Of a stretch of 64,000 nt of DNA, positions 32,742 to 41,389 are shown piece by piece. The notes under the pieces are model-generated. The model saw nothing but the letters and a program-made list of their open reading frames with translations. It was not told the DNA's origin and did not search any database. Where the stretch lies: the NCBI GenBank assembly GCA_040904925.1, contig JBBDSP010000015.1:1-64000 (forward strand). The letters are read 5' to 3'. The position numbers and the translations under genes are program-made. Source of the stretch: Gracilimonas sp040904925. GTDB taxonomy: Bacteria; Bacteroidota; Rhodothermia; Balneolales; Balneolaceae. How positions within the stretch are numbered: position 1 is the first letter of the stretch; each line of letters starts with the position of its first letter.

Positions 32742-33134
32742 TTAGTAGATTTTTTGTACAACCCATGAAGATGATGACGCACCCTCCATACTCATATTTT
32801 GTGACGATATAATTAAAGCTGTCATAACAGAATCTTGTTTAGGCGAGTAACCATCACAGGCATTGGAACAATTTAGAGTTAGCTTTCTACCCTTAGTTAA
32901 AGGTTCTGTTTGCCGACCATATTTTATGATGTCGACAATCTCAGCCTCGATAAAAATGTTTCCATCTTCAGAAACCTGCAGAACAAGCATTTCAGCTATA
33001 AGACTTCCCGGTGCCATATCATTGGTTTCGGGTAAATCAGCTGCAGGAGGATTTTCTTGGGCTTTATTTTTTGTTCCACATGTACCCAGAAAAAAACAAA
33101 GTAGAACAAAGAAGAGCAGGTTTAGTGTTTTCAT
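32742..33134 (-). CDS. Small lipoprotein of unknown function
   Basis: A 130-residue protein with an SPII signal peptide (lipobox LGTC, lipidated C19) and a mature domain of short strands (GSLIAEMLVLQVSEDGNIFIEAEIVDIIKYGRQ) and two closely spaced Cys residues (LNCSNACDG). I do not recognise the family; the pattern resembles a small OB or beta-sandwich fold. It ends 10 bases before the start of the large T9SS cargo protein and is probably co-transcribed with it, so a secretion or anchoring partner role is conceivable. Confidence 0.65.
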   Translation of the reverse strand: MKTLNLLFFVLLCFFLGTCGTKNKAQENPPAADLPETNDMAPGSLIAEMLVLQVSEDGNIFIEAEIVDIIKYGRQTEPLTKGRKLTLNCSNACDGYSPKQDSVMTALIISSQNMSMEGASSSSWVVQKIY

Positions 33135-33293
33135 ACTATTGATTACAATGAATATTGGACAGAGTTTTCATTGTAATACATTTAAACAAAATATCAAAAG
33201 AGGGTATTTGAAGTAATCAAAGTCATTATTTATAGGAACTTCCTCCTGATGAAAAAAAATATGGAAGGAAGTACCGTGCAAAAAGCTAGAAAA

Positions 33294-33509
33294 TTAACGG
33301 TTAGCTTTGTTTATTAATAAAATGACTGCTTTAGATATATAAAAAGGAATGGCAAAGGAGGATATCGTCATGACGATAAATACCCACCAGTTACTGATGG
33401 AAAAATCAGTTGCCAGCAAATACAATACATAAAAAATCCACCCTGTTAAAAAAACAAAACCAATTTTAGCCTCTAAAGAAATTTTTGAGGGTTGATCTTT
33501 ACTACTCAT
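33294..33509 (-). CDS. Small membrane protein, two predicted helices
   Basis: A 71-residue protein with two hydrophobic segments (IGFVFLTGWIFYVLYLLAT and WWVFIVMTISSFAIPFYISKAVILL). It overlaps the VOC-domain gene by 4 bases and follows it in the same unit, which supports its being real. No family is recognised. Confidence 0.6.
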   Translation of the reverse strand: MSSKDQPSKISLEAKIGFVFLTGWIFYVLYLLATDFSISNWWVFIVMTISSFAIPFYISKAVILLINKANR

Positions 33510-34567
33510 CCCTTCATCCTGTTAAACCGCAAAGCCCCGATCATCCAGTTTGGGAGATTCTTTTTGGGGTCACGCTTGGTCATATCAATGTACCACCCGA
33601 TCTTTTTCATGATGGGGACCTTGTGTGTTTCCACAAACTCGATCAGAGTCCCGTCAGGATCTTCCACATAGGTAAAACGCCCTGCAGCTTCACCCATATC
33701 AAAGCTGTTGGCAGAATCTACGGTGAAGGGAAATCCGTTTGATTTTAGGTCCTCTTCCAAAGCATCCATTCCTTGGATATCAAAACACAAGTGAATGAAG
33801 CCGAGGTCGCCCCAATAACGATCTTTGAATATTTTGCGAGGCTCTCTTTCCTTTACTTCGATCAGCTCGATCTCGGTTGGCCCGAACAATTGGCTGAACC
33901 CACCCTGTCGTGGCTTTGAGTGCCGGAGTAAAACTCTTCTGAATTCATGCTCTCCGCCCGGTAGTCCCTTTAAGTCAGCAAACTTCCCGGTTTTATCATA
34001 AACTGCTTCATCATATCCCAGCACATCTGAATACAGTTTGCGTGCGGACTCAATATCCGTTGAACCAATGATCGCACCAACCACGCCGCCTGTAGAGGCA
34101 GGGGTTTTCTTTTTGAAGAAATCGAGTCCTTTAACCACCTGCCAGATATTTCCATACAGATCCTCTACAAAGAAATTAAGATCTCCTGCCGGATTCTTCT
34201 CAAGTGGTGTAAGGATGTTCAATCCGGCGCTTTTCATTTCCTTAAAATTTTTAGCTACATCAATGGATTTTATCTTACCGCAGTTGATGCCCAGATCACC
34301 CATCAAAATATCAAAGTCGGCGGACTGAGGGGTTCGGCTGGTGTATTGCCAGATCTCAAATCCGCCGCCGCCTTTCATATTCAGGCTAAGGATTGCTGTA
34401 CGGTCATGAGGTTTTCCGCCGGTATAAGGGAGCATCAATTCTGCAGTGGCTGCATCTTCAAATACTTTGATATCCATCCCGAAATACTTTCGGTACCAAT
34501 CGGTTGCCTTATACACATCGGGAATGCCGATACCAATTTGCTGAATGCCGGAGATCACTTTTTCCAT
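33506..34567 (-). CDS. VOC (glyoxalase/dioxygenase-fold) protein with two domains
   Basis: A 353-residue protein with two vicinal-oxygen-chelate modules: about 1-135 (IGIGIPDVYKATDWYRKYFG) and about 160-320 (VVGAIIGSTDIESARKLYSDVLGYDEAVYDK). Domain II includes a metal-site pattern H (FIHLCFDI) and E (LIEFVET). Tandem VOC domains occur in dioxygenases and glyoxalase-like enzymes; this one lacks features that would fix a substrate. A 71-residue membrane protein overlaps its 3' end. Confidence 0.82.
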   Translation of the reverse strand: MEKVISGIQQIGIGIPDVYKATDWYRKYFGMDIKVFEDAATAELMLPYTGGKPHDRTAILSLNMKGGGGFEIWQYTSRTPQSADFDILMGDLGINCGKIKSIDVAKNFKEMKSAGLNILTPLEKNPAGDLNFFVEDLYGNIWQVVKGLDFFKKKTPASTGGVVGAIIGSTDIESARKLYSDVLGYDEAVYDKTGKFADLKGLPGGEHEFRRVLLRHSKPRQGGFSQLFGPTEIELIEVKEREPRKIFKDRYWGDLGFIHLCFDIQGMDALEEDLKSNGFPFTVDSANSFDMGEAAGRFTYVEDPDGTLIEFVETHKVPIMKKIGWYIDMTKRDPKKNLPNWMIGALRFNRMKG

Positions 34568-34681
34568 AGGATGAATAGATTGGGATATAAAATAAGTTGG
34601 GCGCCAAAGTACGTTTTTTTGAAGTGTTAGAAAAAGGGGAAATGAGTCAGATATGTTGAATCAAGGTTTAGTTGCCAGTAA

Positions 34682-34750
34682 TAGGCCTGTCAGGGTTCAG
34701 GCATATTTATTTAACAATAGCTTACTAGTTCTAAAAACCTGACAGGCCTA
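34682..34750. repeat. 13-bp inverted repeat between the VOC gene and the TlpA-type gene
   Basis: TAGGCCTGTCAGG at 34682-34694 and its exact complement at 34738-34750, separated by 43 bases. It sits in a 205-bp spacer and does not end in a T-run. The GCCTGTCAGG core is GC-rich compared with its surroundings, as in intergenic repeat families. Confidence 0.6.
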
Positions 34751-34772
34751 CTACTACCCGATCTATAGAACG

Positions 34773-35390
34773 CTAACTTCCGCCCTGATTTTCTGTAACA
34801 GCTTTCAAGAAGGCTTTAAAATCATCCGTATCATATTTTGCCATTCCGCGATGCTCCATCACAATATCACCTTCAGGAGAAATAACATAAGTAGTCGGAA
34901 CTACCGAGCTGTCATAAATTCTTGGTTTGGCAATGACTGAATAAACCGGAAAAGTGAATCCCTTGCGCGCCACAAAATCCCATGCTTTCTGCGGATCCTG
35001 ATCAAGTGAGGCCATTACAAATACGATATTTTCATCATCGATGTCATCATATAAACGCTGAATGTTTGGCATCTCGGCAATGCATGGTGGGCACCATGTA
35101 GCCCATAAATTCATGAAGATGGTTTTGCCTTCAAACTTAGAAAGAGAAGTTCTTTCGCCATCCAGAGTGAGCAACGGCATATTGTAATCAGCCTTATTCC
35201 CATGGATAATGGATTCCTCTGTATCGGGTTGAAGGATGCCGGTGTAGAGCAGAACGCTTTGCATTTTTCCTATTACTTCAGTGTGATATCCTGTGGCGTA
35301 CAGTCCGGCTCCGATCAAAAAAATGATACTCCACTGCACGAGTTCTTTTTTGAAGGATGAAGTTTTAGCCTTGGTTTCTTTCTTGTTCAT
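34773..35390 (-). CDS. TlpA-type membrane-anchored thiol-disulfide oxidoreductase
   Basis: A 205-residue protein with one N-terminal transmembrane anchor (about 17-33) and a periplasmic thioredoxin fold. The redox motif is WCPPC in NLWATWCPPCIAEMPNIQRLYDD, followed by the cis-Pro loop (VVPTTYVIS). Similar proteins act in cytochrome c maturation or oxidative protein repair. It stands between a nitroreductase and a VOC-domain gene; nothing nearby identifies its partner. Confidence 0.88.
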   Translation of the reverse strand: MNKKETKAKTSSFKKELVQWSIIFLIGAGLYATGYHTEVIGKMQSVLLYTGILQPDTEESIIHGNKADYNMPLLTLDGERTSLSKFEGKTIFMNLWATWCPPCIAEMPNIQRLYDDIDDENIVFVMASLDQDPQKAWDFVARKGFTFPVYSVIAKPRIYDSSVVPTTYVISPEGDIVMEHRGMAKYDTDDFKAFLKAVTENQGGS

Positions 35391-35467
35391 GAGGGAAGGT
35401 CAGAAAAAAGAGGGTGTTCAAAAAAGTTGTAGTTACAAGTAAGCCGGTTATACTGACGAGATTCGTT

Positions 35468-36136
35468 TCAAATAAAACTTGCGATCTCATCCAGAGGCTT
35501 TTTATCAATATCAGGAACTTTCACCCCGTTTTCAGGATACCCAACCACTAATAACAAAAAAGGTTTTTCATGAGAAGGCCGACCCATGATCTCATTCAAA
35601 AACCCCATGGGACTTGGAGTGTGAGTCAGAGCCACCAACCCGGCATGATGAAGTGCTGCGATCAAAAACCCGGTAGCGATTCCCACGGATTCTTTTACAT
35701 AGTAATGCTTTTCCTTTTCGCCATTTTCATCAATGTTATAACTTTGGGCAAAAATTCCGATCAGAAATGGGGCTTTTTCAAGAAAAGGTTTGTTTTCATC
35801 GGTTCCTAAGGGATGAAGGTCTTCCAGCCAATCCTCAGGGGCGCGTCGGTTGTAGAATTCTTTTTCCTCTTTTTCTGCTTCAACCCGTATCTTCTTTTTG
35901 ACCTCCGGGTCACTCACCACTGCAAAATGCCAGGGCTGTTTGTTGGCGCCGTTAGGGGCAGTTCCAGCAGCAAGTAAACACTTTTCTATGATCTCTCGTG
36001 GAACAGGTCGGTCTGAAAAATCCCGAACGGTACGGCGGGCTTTCATCTTATCATAAAATGCAGAAGCCTGACGCTTCATTTCTTCAATTGGAATTTCTTT
36101 GTAATCAGTATGGGGAACAAAAATGGCTTCTCGCAT
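35468..36136 (-). CDS. Nitroreductase-family flavoprotein resembling iodotyrosine deiodinase
   Basis: From ATG 36136 the protein has 222 residues. The FMN-binding N-terminus reads RRTVRDFSDRPVPREIIEKCLLAAGTAPNGANKQPWHFAVVSDP, which is the pattern of the iodotyrosine deiodinase subgroup, as is the lid segment KEFYNRRAPEDWLEDLHPLGTD. It catalyses reductive chemistry on halophenol-like or nitro substrates by inference; the true substrate is unknown. An upstream in-frame start would overlap the YciI gene, so the internal ATG is preferred. The conserved lid suggests substrate specificity for phenols. Confidence 0.82.
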   Translation of the reverse strand: MREAIFVPHTDYKEIPIEEMKRQASAFYDKMKARRTVRDFSDRPVPREIIEKCLLAAGTAPNGANKQPWHFAVVSDPEVKKKIRVEAEKEEKEFYNRRAPEDWLEDLHPLGTDENKPFLEKAPFLIGIFAQSYNIDENGEKEKHYYVKESVGIATGFLIAALHHAGLVALTHTPSPMGFLNEIMGRPSHEKPFLLLVVGYPENGVKVPDIDKKPLDEIASFI

Positions 36137-36165
36137 ATCGTTACATGAATTAGAATTTACGGAAG

Positions 36166-36588
36166 TTACTGTACAACAGAGCCTTTTGCCAACCACCAGG
36201 GATGTACTTCAACAGCTAATATGCCCGCTTTTACCATAGGATCATTTTTAGCTAATCTCTCTGCTTCTTCTTTAGTGGCAACGTTATACACTGAAAAGCC
36301 GCGAACCTCGGTTTGTCCATCCGTTGGTCCGTTTAGGTTTATGATGCCTCTTTCATAAAGGTCGCCTAAATAATCAAGATGCTCTTGTTGAAGCTTCATC
36401 GCCTCTTCCTGAGATTTACTTCGTTCCGACCCGCTTTTCAGAAATACAATGAAATACTTTTGCATGGTCATTGTTTCACCGGCCCATTCATATTCAAAAG
36501 TTTCGGGTTGAGCCGTCGAATCTGCTTCCTGACCAAAGGCTAAGGCTGAAATCATCAGTAAAGGGAGAAAAAGGAGGCTTTTATTCAT
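36166..36588 (-). CDS. Exported YciI-family protein
   Basis: A 140-residue protein with a signal peptide (LLFLPLLMISALAFGQ) and a YciI/YCII-related domain: QKYFIVFLKSGSERSKSQEEAMKLQQEHLDYLGDLYERG, NGPT, and the C-terminal ERLAKNDPMVKAGILAVEVHPWW. The YciI fold is a ferredoxin-like dimer; the classical His-Asp pair is partly retained. Export is unusual for the family, though Bacteroidota have such forms. It lies 29 bases upstream of the nitroreductase on the same strand. Confidence 0.8.
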   Translation of the reverse strand: MNKSLLFLPLLMISALAFGQEADSTAQPETFEYEWAGETMTMQKYFIVFLKSGSERSKSQEEAMKLQQEHLDYLGDLYERGIINLNGPTDGQTEVRGFSVYNVATKEEAERLAKNDPMVKAGILAVEVHPWWLAKGSVVQ

Positions 36589-36666
36589 GGGGGATACTTT
36601 AGATTTAATTTAGTTAATCAAATATACAAGAATTCCGTCTTCGCCGGAATGATGGAAGTGTGGGAT

Positions 36667-37770
36667 TTAAAAGCGAACATAAGACAACGGGTTGACATGC
36701 GTTCCGTCTTTAATGATCTCAAAATGGAGATGAACCCCGCTTGATGTTCCGGTATTACCGGCCTGTCCTACTACATCTCCTTTACGAACCCGGTCGCCTT
36801 CTTTCATGCTGATCCGGTTCATGTGCGCATACACCGTTTCATATCCATTGGAATGTTTGATACGAACCATTTTACCATATCCGCGTCCGTCACCTGCTTT
36901 TACTACGACCCCTTGTTCTGCAGCAAAAACTTTATCCCTTAGTCCGGCATTAAGATCAACCCCCTGATGCTCTCTGTTCCATCGCGGACCAAACTCAGAG
37001 GTTACGTAAGTGTCTTTCAAAGGGTTGGAAAAGTTCACCCCAGAAACCCGCATGAGTGGGGGAAGTTTAACATCATTGTTATTTTTTTTTGGCTTTGGCT
37101 TATTCCATGGAAAGCCAATTGAAATGCCCACAGAAAAAGAAACGGGACTGAAATCAAATGATCGGAACGCGGGATTTTCTGTGAAACTGCTTTGTGGAAC
37201 TATATCTTGTGGAAGATTATGGGATCGAGTGATCTCAGCCTGAAGACGAACAAAGTTCAGTAAATAATATTTCACTCCTGCAGTAAAGGAAGTTGTAAGT
37301 TGGTTGACAGGCTCTTGTGGTTGCACCCACGATTCATTTCCATTTCTGAGATCTGTGGCGCGAATTTTGAAATCCCAGACACTACCGGTTTTAACTCCGG
37401 CATAAGCACCCCATTTAGGCCACTGTAATCCAGCCGTTGCACCGAGATTAAACTGCTGAAAATCTACCGGCCCGCCGATAAAAAAATCCTTCTGATTGTG
37501 AATGAGGTACTCGCCCTTCGCGGCCACATAGAACCGGTAAAATAAATAACGCTCCAATTCTACTTCTAACATTCCCTTTGAAACAGCGCCAATCTCACCG
37601 CGATAGGTGTCATTTGGAACGTAATTGAAGCCAACACTTTGAATGCTGTAATTAGCGGAAAGCCTGTAATCCTGAGCTTCAATGGTGCTTGAAATGGAAG
37701 CAAGCACCAGCCAAAAGGCGAGTAAGGTCTTTATAAAAATTGTGCTGCTTGAGATACCCATTAAACCCAC
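36667..37770 (-). CDS. Beta-barrel-like domain fused to an M23 (LytM) endopeptidase
   Basis: A 367-residue exported protein. After a signal peptide (about 1-32) comes about 190 residues of porin-like amphipathic strands (YRLSANYSIQSVGFNY, LGATAGLQWPKWGAYAGVKTG). A short Pro/Lys/Asn linker (about 222-236) follows, then a peptidase_M23 domain with zinc ligands H268 and D272 in HQGVDLN, H316, and H347-x-H349 in GVHLHFE. Active-site residues are intact, so it should cleave peptidoglycan crosslinks. The barrel-peptidase combination would place a cell-wall hydrolase under the outer membrane. The fusion is in one open frame without a frameshift. Confidence 0.8.
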   Translation of the reverse strand: MGLMGISSSTIFIKTLLAFWLVLASISSTIEAQDYRLSANYSIQSVGFNYVPNDTYRGEIGAVSKGMLEVELERYLFYRFYVAAKGEYLIHNQKDFFIGGPVDFQQFNLGATAGLQWPKWGAYAGVKTGSVWDFKIRATDLRNGNESWVQPQEPVNQLTTSFTAGVKYYLLNFVRLQAEITRSHNLPQDIVPQSSFTENPAFRSFDFSPVSFSVGISIGFPWNKPKPKKNNNDVKLPPLMRVSGVNFSNPLKDTYVTSEFGPRWNREHQGVDLNAGLRDKVFAAEQGVVVKAGDGRGYGKMVRIKHSNGYETVYAHMNRISMKEGDRVRKGDVVGQAGNTGTSSGVHLHFEIIKDGTHVNPLSYVRF

Positions 37771-37811
37771 GTTATCTGTTAAGTTTTGGCATAAACATGA
37801 TTATAAAACAG

Positions 37812-39944
37812 TTAACCTGCAACTGAGTTATATGATTTCAGGAAGTTGATCCATTCTATTTGTTCAGAAAGACGCTCATTATAACGAAGGCGTAAGTTTA
37901 GTGAATTAATATTATCTATCCAGGACTCAGCCAGTGCATATTTTTCCAGATAAGCCAATCGGTTGAGGACTCCTTCATAAACATCAAACCAAGCTGATGA
38001 GGCGGTGTGATCTTGAAGTGCTGTGGCATATAAAATAATCAGAGAATCTCTTTTCTCCTGAAGGGCTTTATTCAAAGTAAGCATTTGGTTTGGAAGATTA
38101 AGCCGACCAAAGTTAGTACTGTCAGGGAAGTTATTGAGGTATCTTCGTTCAATATGAAAGTCCCACTGTAAAGAGTCTTCCCTCATTTCCAAGCTAAAGC
38201 GTAATGTTCGTGCGGAAGAAGATTCAATATCATTGCTAATGGTTTGAAGGAGAGAATCTGCTTTGCCGTGACCGCCCTTCAAAAACAAGGCATCGGCTTT
38301 TAGCACCTGCAGGGTGATAAGGGTATCGGTTGGGGCGAAGGCATTTAGCGCCTCTGAATAATTCCGCTGTTCTAATTGAGCCCGAATCCATGCGTCTTTG
38401 ATGAGGACGTTTTTAGGATCTGTAGCGAATAGCTCATCCAGTTTTCTGTAAGCTGCACCGGTATCTTCTGCAGCCAGGTGAAACCGATGTTCGTCCCAAA
38501 GTCGCTGTTCTTTGTTGATAGCATGTGGACATTCTTTCTGAAACAAAGAGCGTTGTGCGAAAATAAATTCCGAAACTTCTTGGTCTACGGAATCAAGCTG
38601 AGTTTGCTCAAGCGTTCGGTGCCACCTGGAAATGAGTTCATCAAATGAAGTTTGGTAAGACTGCTCAAAAGAAGAACCGGAATACACGGCTTTGAAGTTT
38701 TCAGCAGGAAATTCTTCCAGCAAATTTTCCACAAATGAGCCTGACGTCGTATAGCTGATGGCTCCGGCGCTTTTATAAAATCCCCAAAATGATAAACCTG
38801 CTCTCATCTCTTCAGCGGAAGGCCAGGGTTGCTCCGCGGCGACAATTTGATGAAGCGTGGACCTGGAAGAGGCATCTTTGGCAATTCCTTCTGCAAGCCC
38901 TTCGATCAACCCAATGCTCCAGCTTCCGTTGAATAAGTCATTGCCAAACTGTTTAGAGATCACATGAACCAATTCATGTTTTAATACTCCGTCCAGTTGT
39001 TGTTTGGCGATGTGCAGCTGATCCCGTTCCAGCCAGATAGGTACATAACTGGTGAATTTAGCTCCGGTAATGCTCTTTTTCTGCCAGGCGTGAGCGTACA
39101 AATAGGATTCGACTTTTCGCCCCTCCGGCCATTCAATTTTCAACACGTCTGTTATTTGTTGAAAATGAAATTCATGCCGGGCAGCCCAATACCTGATATC
39201 ATCATTCGAATAAAATTCCTCATCAAAAAACAGATCGAAATGTTCGGTTTGGTGATAACCACCGAGCTGCTGCTGAATGGTTTCTCTCGGACTTATAATT
39301 CCGGCCTCATCCAGATTCAGGTAGCTGAAAATCAGGGAGATCAATGCCAATCCTGTTATGAGCTTTGTTTGAAAGTCGCGATTCCATTCAGGAATCACCC
39401 AAAGCAGGGTGATCCACAAAAAAGTAAGCCAGCGAAAGTAGAAAAAAGAGCCGGTTATATGTACGGTTTCATCATAGATCGGACCCGGCCACAAGCCCCA
39501 AACGTGATTGTAGAAATACACCTGTGGAAAAGTGAAAAAATAGATCAGCAAAATTCCAACAGCACAAAATAAAAGAATGAAAGTGGTAATGGTTTTAGGG
39601 AAAAGGAACTTGAGCTCACGAGTGAGCCGGCCAATGGCGACACCGAAAAACACGCTGGGAACCGGAACGAAAACCCAGAAGCCAACGCCGTCGATGGTTA
39701 GACATCCGCTGAATAGGGAGAAAAAGAAAAGGGGGAGTCCGGCTAAATAAAGATATCCAAGAATTCGAATGGCAGAGAAAAGATCTGACTCAGAGAGATG
39801 TTTAGCTGATTTGATCCCTCCCCAAAAACATCCAATAGTTCCGGCGAGCATCGCTGATTCAAAATGGAAATCGTGCAGGAGCGGAATGGACCACAAAGCC
39901 GATCCGATTAAAAGAGGTAAAATATAGGTTAGCGGTTTCTTCAA
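37812..39944 (-). CDS. Polytopic membrane protein with a gluzincin (HExxH) peptidase domain
   Basis: A 710-residue protein. The N-terminal third has about six to seven hydrophobic helices (about 5-205). It is followed by a domain with HELVH at 323-327 and a glutamate at 348 in GLIEGLAEG, the HExxH-x(20)-E signature of the gluzincin/peptidase-MA type. The C-terminal half is mainly helical and looks like tetratricopeptide-type repeats (AALE-rich, short helices). The start is TTG, giving MKKPLTYILP with a membrane segment at residue 5. The substrate and the side of the membrane are unknown; I infer the catalytic domain faces out. Confidence 0.65.
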   Translation of the reverse strand: MKKPLTYILPLLIGSALWSIPLLHDFHFESAMLAGTIGCFWGGIKSAKHLSESDLFSAIRILGYLYLAGLPLFFFSLFSGCLTIDGVGFWVFVPVPSVFFGVAIGRLTRELKFLFPKTITTFILLFCAVGILLIYFFTFPQVYFYNHVWGLWPGPIYDETVHITGSFFYFRWLTFLWITLLWVIPEWNRDFQTKLITGLALISLIFSYLNLDEAGIISPRETIQQQLGGYHQTEHFDLFFDEEFYSNDDIRYWAARHEFHFQQITDVLKIEWPEGRKVESYLYAHAWQKKSITGAKFTSYVPIWLERDQLHIAKQQLDGVLKHELVHVISKQFGNDLFNGSWSIGLIEGLAEGIAKDASSRSTLHQIVAAEQPWPSAEEMRAGLSFWGFYKSAGAISYTTSGSFVENLLEEFPAENFKAVYSGSSFEQSYQTSFDELISRWHRTLEQTQLDSVDQEVSEFIFAQRSLFQKECPHAINKEQRLWDEHRFHLAAEDTGAAYRKLDELFATDPKNVLIKDAWIRAQLEQRNYSEALNAFAPTDTLITLQVLKADALFLKGGHGKADSLLQTISNDIESSSARTLRFSLEMREDSLQWDFHIERRYLNNFPDSTNFGRLNLPNQMLTLNKALQEKRDSLIILYATALQDHTASSAWFDVYEGVLNRLAYLEKYALAESWIDNINSLNLRLRYNERLSEQIEWINFLKSYNSVAG

Positions 39945-40070
39945 GAATTTGGGTAATGAAGTGATAAAGTGATGAAGTAAGTTAGGAAAACCTAAGTTAT
40001 TAGATAACTATTTTTGAAGCTTTGAAAGAGTTATTTAGATTTACTTGATCATTTTTCAACTGCTGACTTC

Positions 40071-41318
40071 TCATTCGTCAGTAAACTCGATTTTGTAGCG
40101 GATAATTTCAGCTGGTTCCCGATAATTGTCTTGGTGTTTTATGCGGTAAAGGAATCCGTTTTTTATAATGAGATCGGAAGGAAGCCAAGCTCGCCGATTT
40201 CTTTTTTGTCCCGGTAGCTCAAAGGTTCCGATGGTTTCATGGTTTTTGTTAAAGACATACCATGTAAAAAGAGAATCGTTTTCTGTGACGGCAGCAACCC
40301 ACAAGCGATTTTCGTTATCGAGGTGGATGCGGTCGATAGCCGGCCAGGTGTTTGGGGTTTCCACATTTTCTAAAAAATTACGGCGCTTTTTTGAAGAAGC
40401 GAGCGCAAGCGATTTATCTCTTGAAAGAGGTGTGTTCTGATAAGACATATAAATGGATTCCAAATAGTTGCCCTTCCGGTCGTAGATTTTGATCAAAAAA
40501 TTCTCATTCCAGGCGGAGTAAATTTTCCCTTCATCAGATACGGCCATCAAAGAAGAACGCGTGTAAGGCATGGTAAAAGGTATGGGATCTGGAAGCGTGC
40601 CATCAGGAGACCGGTTATAAAATGAAAAATCACGTTGCATGAAAACGGGTTTTGATTCTATATGCCCATCGTTGTCAACAAGACTGTAGCTTATATGATG
40701 TTCTCCCGGAGTAATTTTTTGAGGCAGTGAAAGTTCAAATCTGAAAAGAAAGGCAGAGTCACTTTGCACAAAAAATTTATCTCCAGGTCTGAGTCCACGC
40801 AGCTTACTGTCATTCTCTAAGCTCTCCATTTTGATAATAAATGAGTGAGAAAAACTCAGGTTAGTTAAGTCGAAAACATGGACTTCATAGTTCTCATATA
40901 CGAAAAGTCGATCCCCAAAAATTTGTATATCCTGAATGCGCTCAAACTCGCTAGGGCCTCTTCCATATCTCCCAAGTTGTTTTTCGAAACTCCCATCAGA
41001 ATTAAAAACAAGAATTCCGGCCTCTCCCATTTCGGAACCAATCTGAATATATAATCTCCCAAGATCATCAACGGCAATGTTGCCGGCGTAGCCCAAAAAG
41101 ACGTCTTCTGTTTCCGTAAAAATGAGATCTTTTTCAGCTGAAATAGGTTTTAAAGTAGCCTCATTCTCTAAAATTAAGGTTAGATTTTTCAGATTTTGAA
41201 TTTCTTCGGGCAGGTCAGTTTTCATTGTTTTAGACTCGGTGCTATCAGGATAGGAATCTGAAGAATAACATCCGGCTAGTATAAAAAGTCCAAGAAAAAC
41301 AGAAGTAAAGTATTTCAT
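40071..41318 (-). CDS. 6-bladed beta-propeller lipoprotein (second copy)
   Basis: A 415-residue lipoprotein with lipobox LAGC (C17) and propeller blades like those of the gene at 24271: the segments DVFLGYAGNIAVDDLGRLYIQIG, GILVFNSDGSFEKQLGRYGRGPSEF and RIHLDNENRLWVAAVTEND show the IxxDxxGxIYV and GRxGRGPSEF patterns. The two proteins are diverged paralogues by eye. Its unrelated neighbours (peptidase and DoxX) give no functional hint. Confidence 0.8.
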   Translation of the reverse strand: MKYFTSVFLGLFILAGCYSSDSYPDSTESKTMKTDLPEEIQNLKNLTLILENEATLKPISAEKDLIFTETEDVFLGYAGNIAVDDLGRLYIQIGSEMGEAGILVFNSDGSFEKQLGRYGRGPSEFERIQDIQIFGDRLFVYENYEVHVFDLTNLSFSHSFIIKMESLENDSKLRGLRPGDKFFVQSDSAFLFRFELSLPQKITPGEHHISYSLVDNDGHIESKPVFMQRDFSFYNRSPDGTLPDPIPFTMPYTRSSLMAVSDEGKIYSAWNENFLIKIYDRKGNYLESIYMSYQNTPLSRDKSLALASSKKRRNFLENVETPNTWPAIDRIHLDNENRLWVAAVTENDSLFTWYVFNKNHETIGTFELPGQKRNRRAWLPSDLIIKNGFLYRIKHQDNYREPAEIIRYKIEFTDE

Positions 41319-41389
41319 ACATACTCAGCATAATACAGTTCAAAGTTAGAGTATCATATAAAGCTCAGAAAACCAATCGCATAGTAATG

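Noticed and set aside
32732..32782. Upstream start for the T9SS cargo protein
   Set aside because: It would add 17 residues ahead of a perfect signal peptide and overlap the lipoprotein gene.
38997..39572. A 191-codon open frame antisense to the membrane protease gene
   Set aside because: Entirely inside a gene with clear signature motifs on the other strand.
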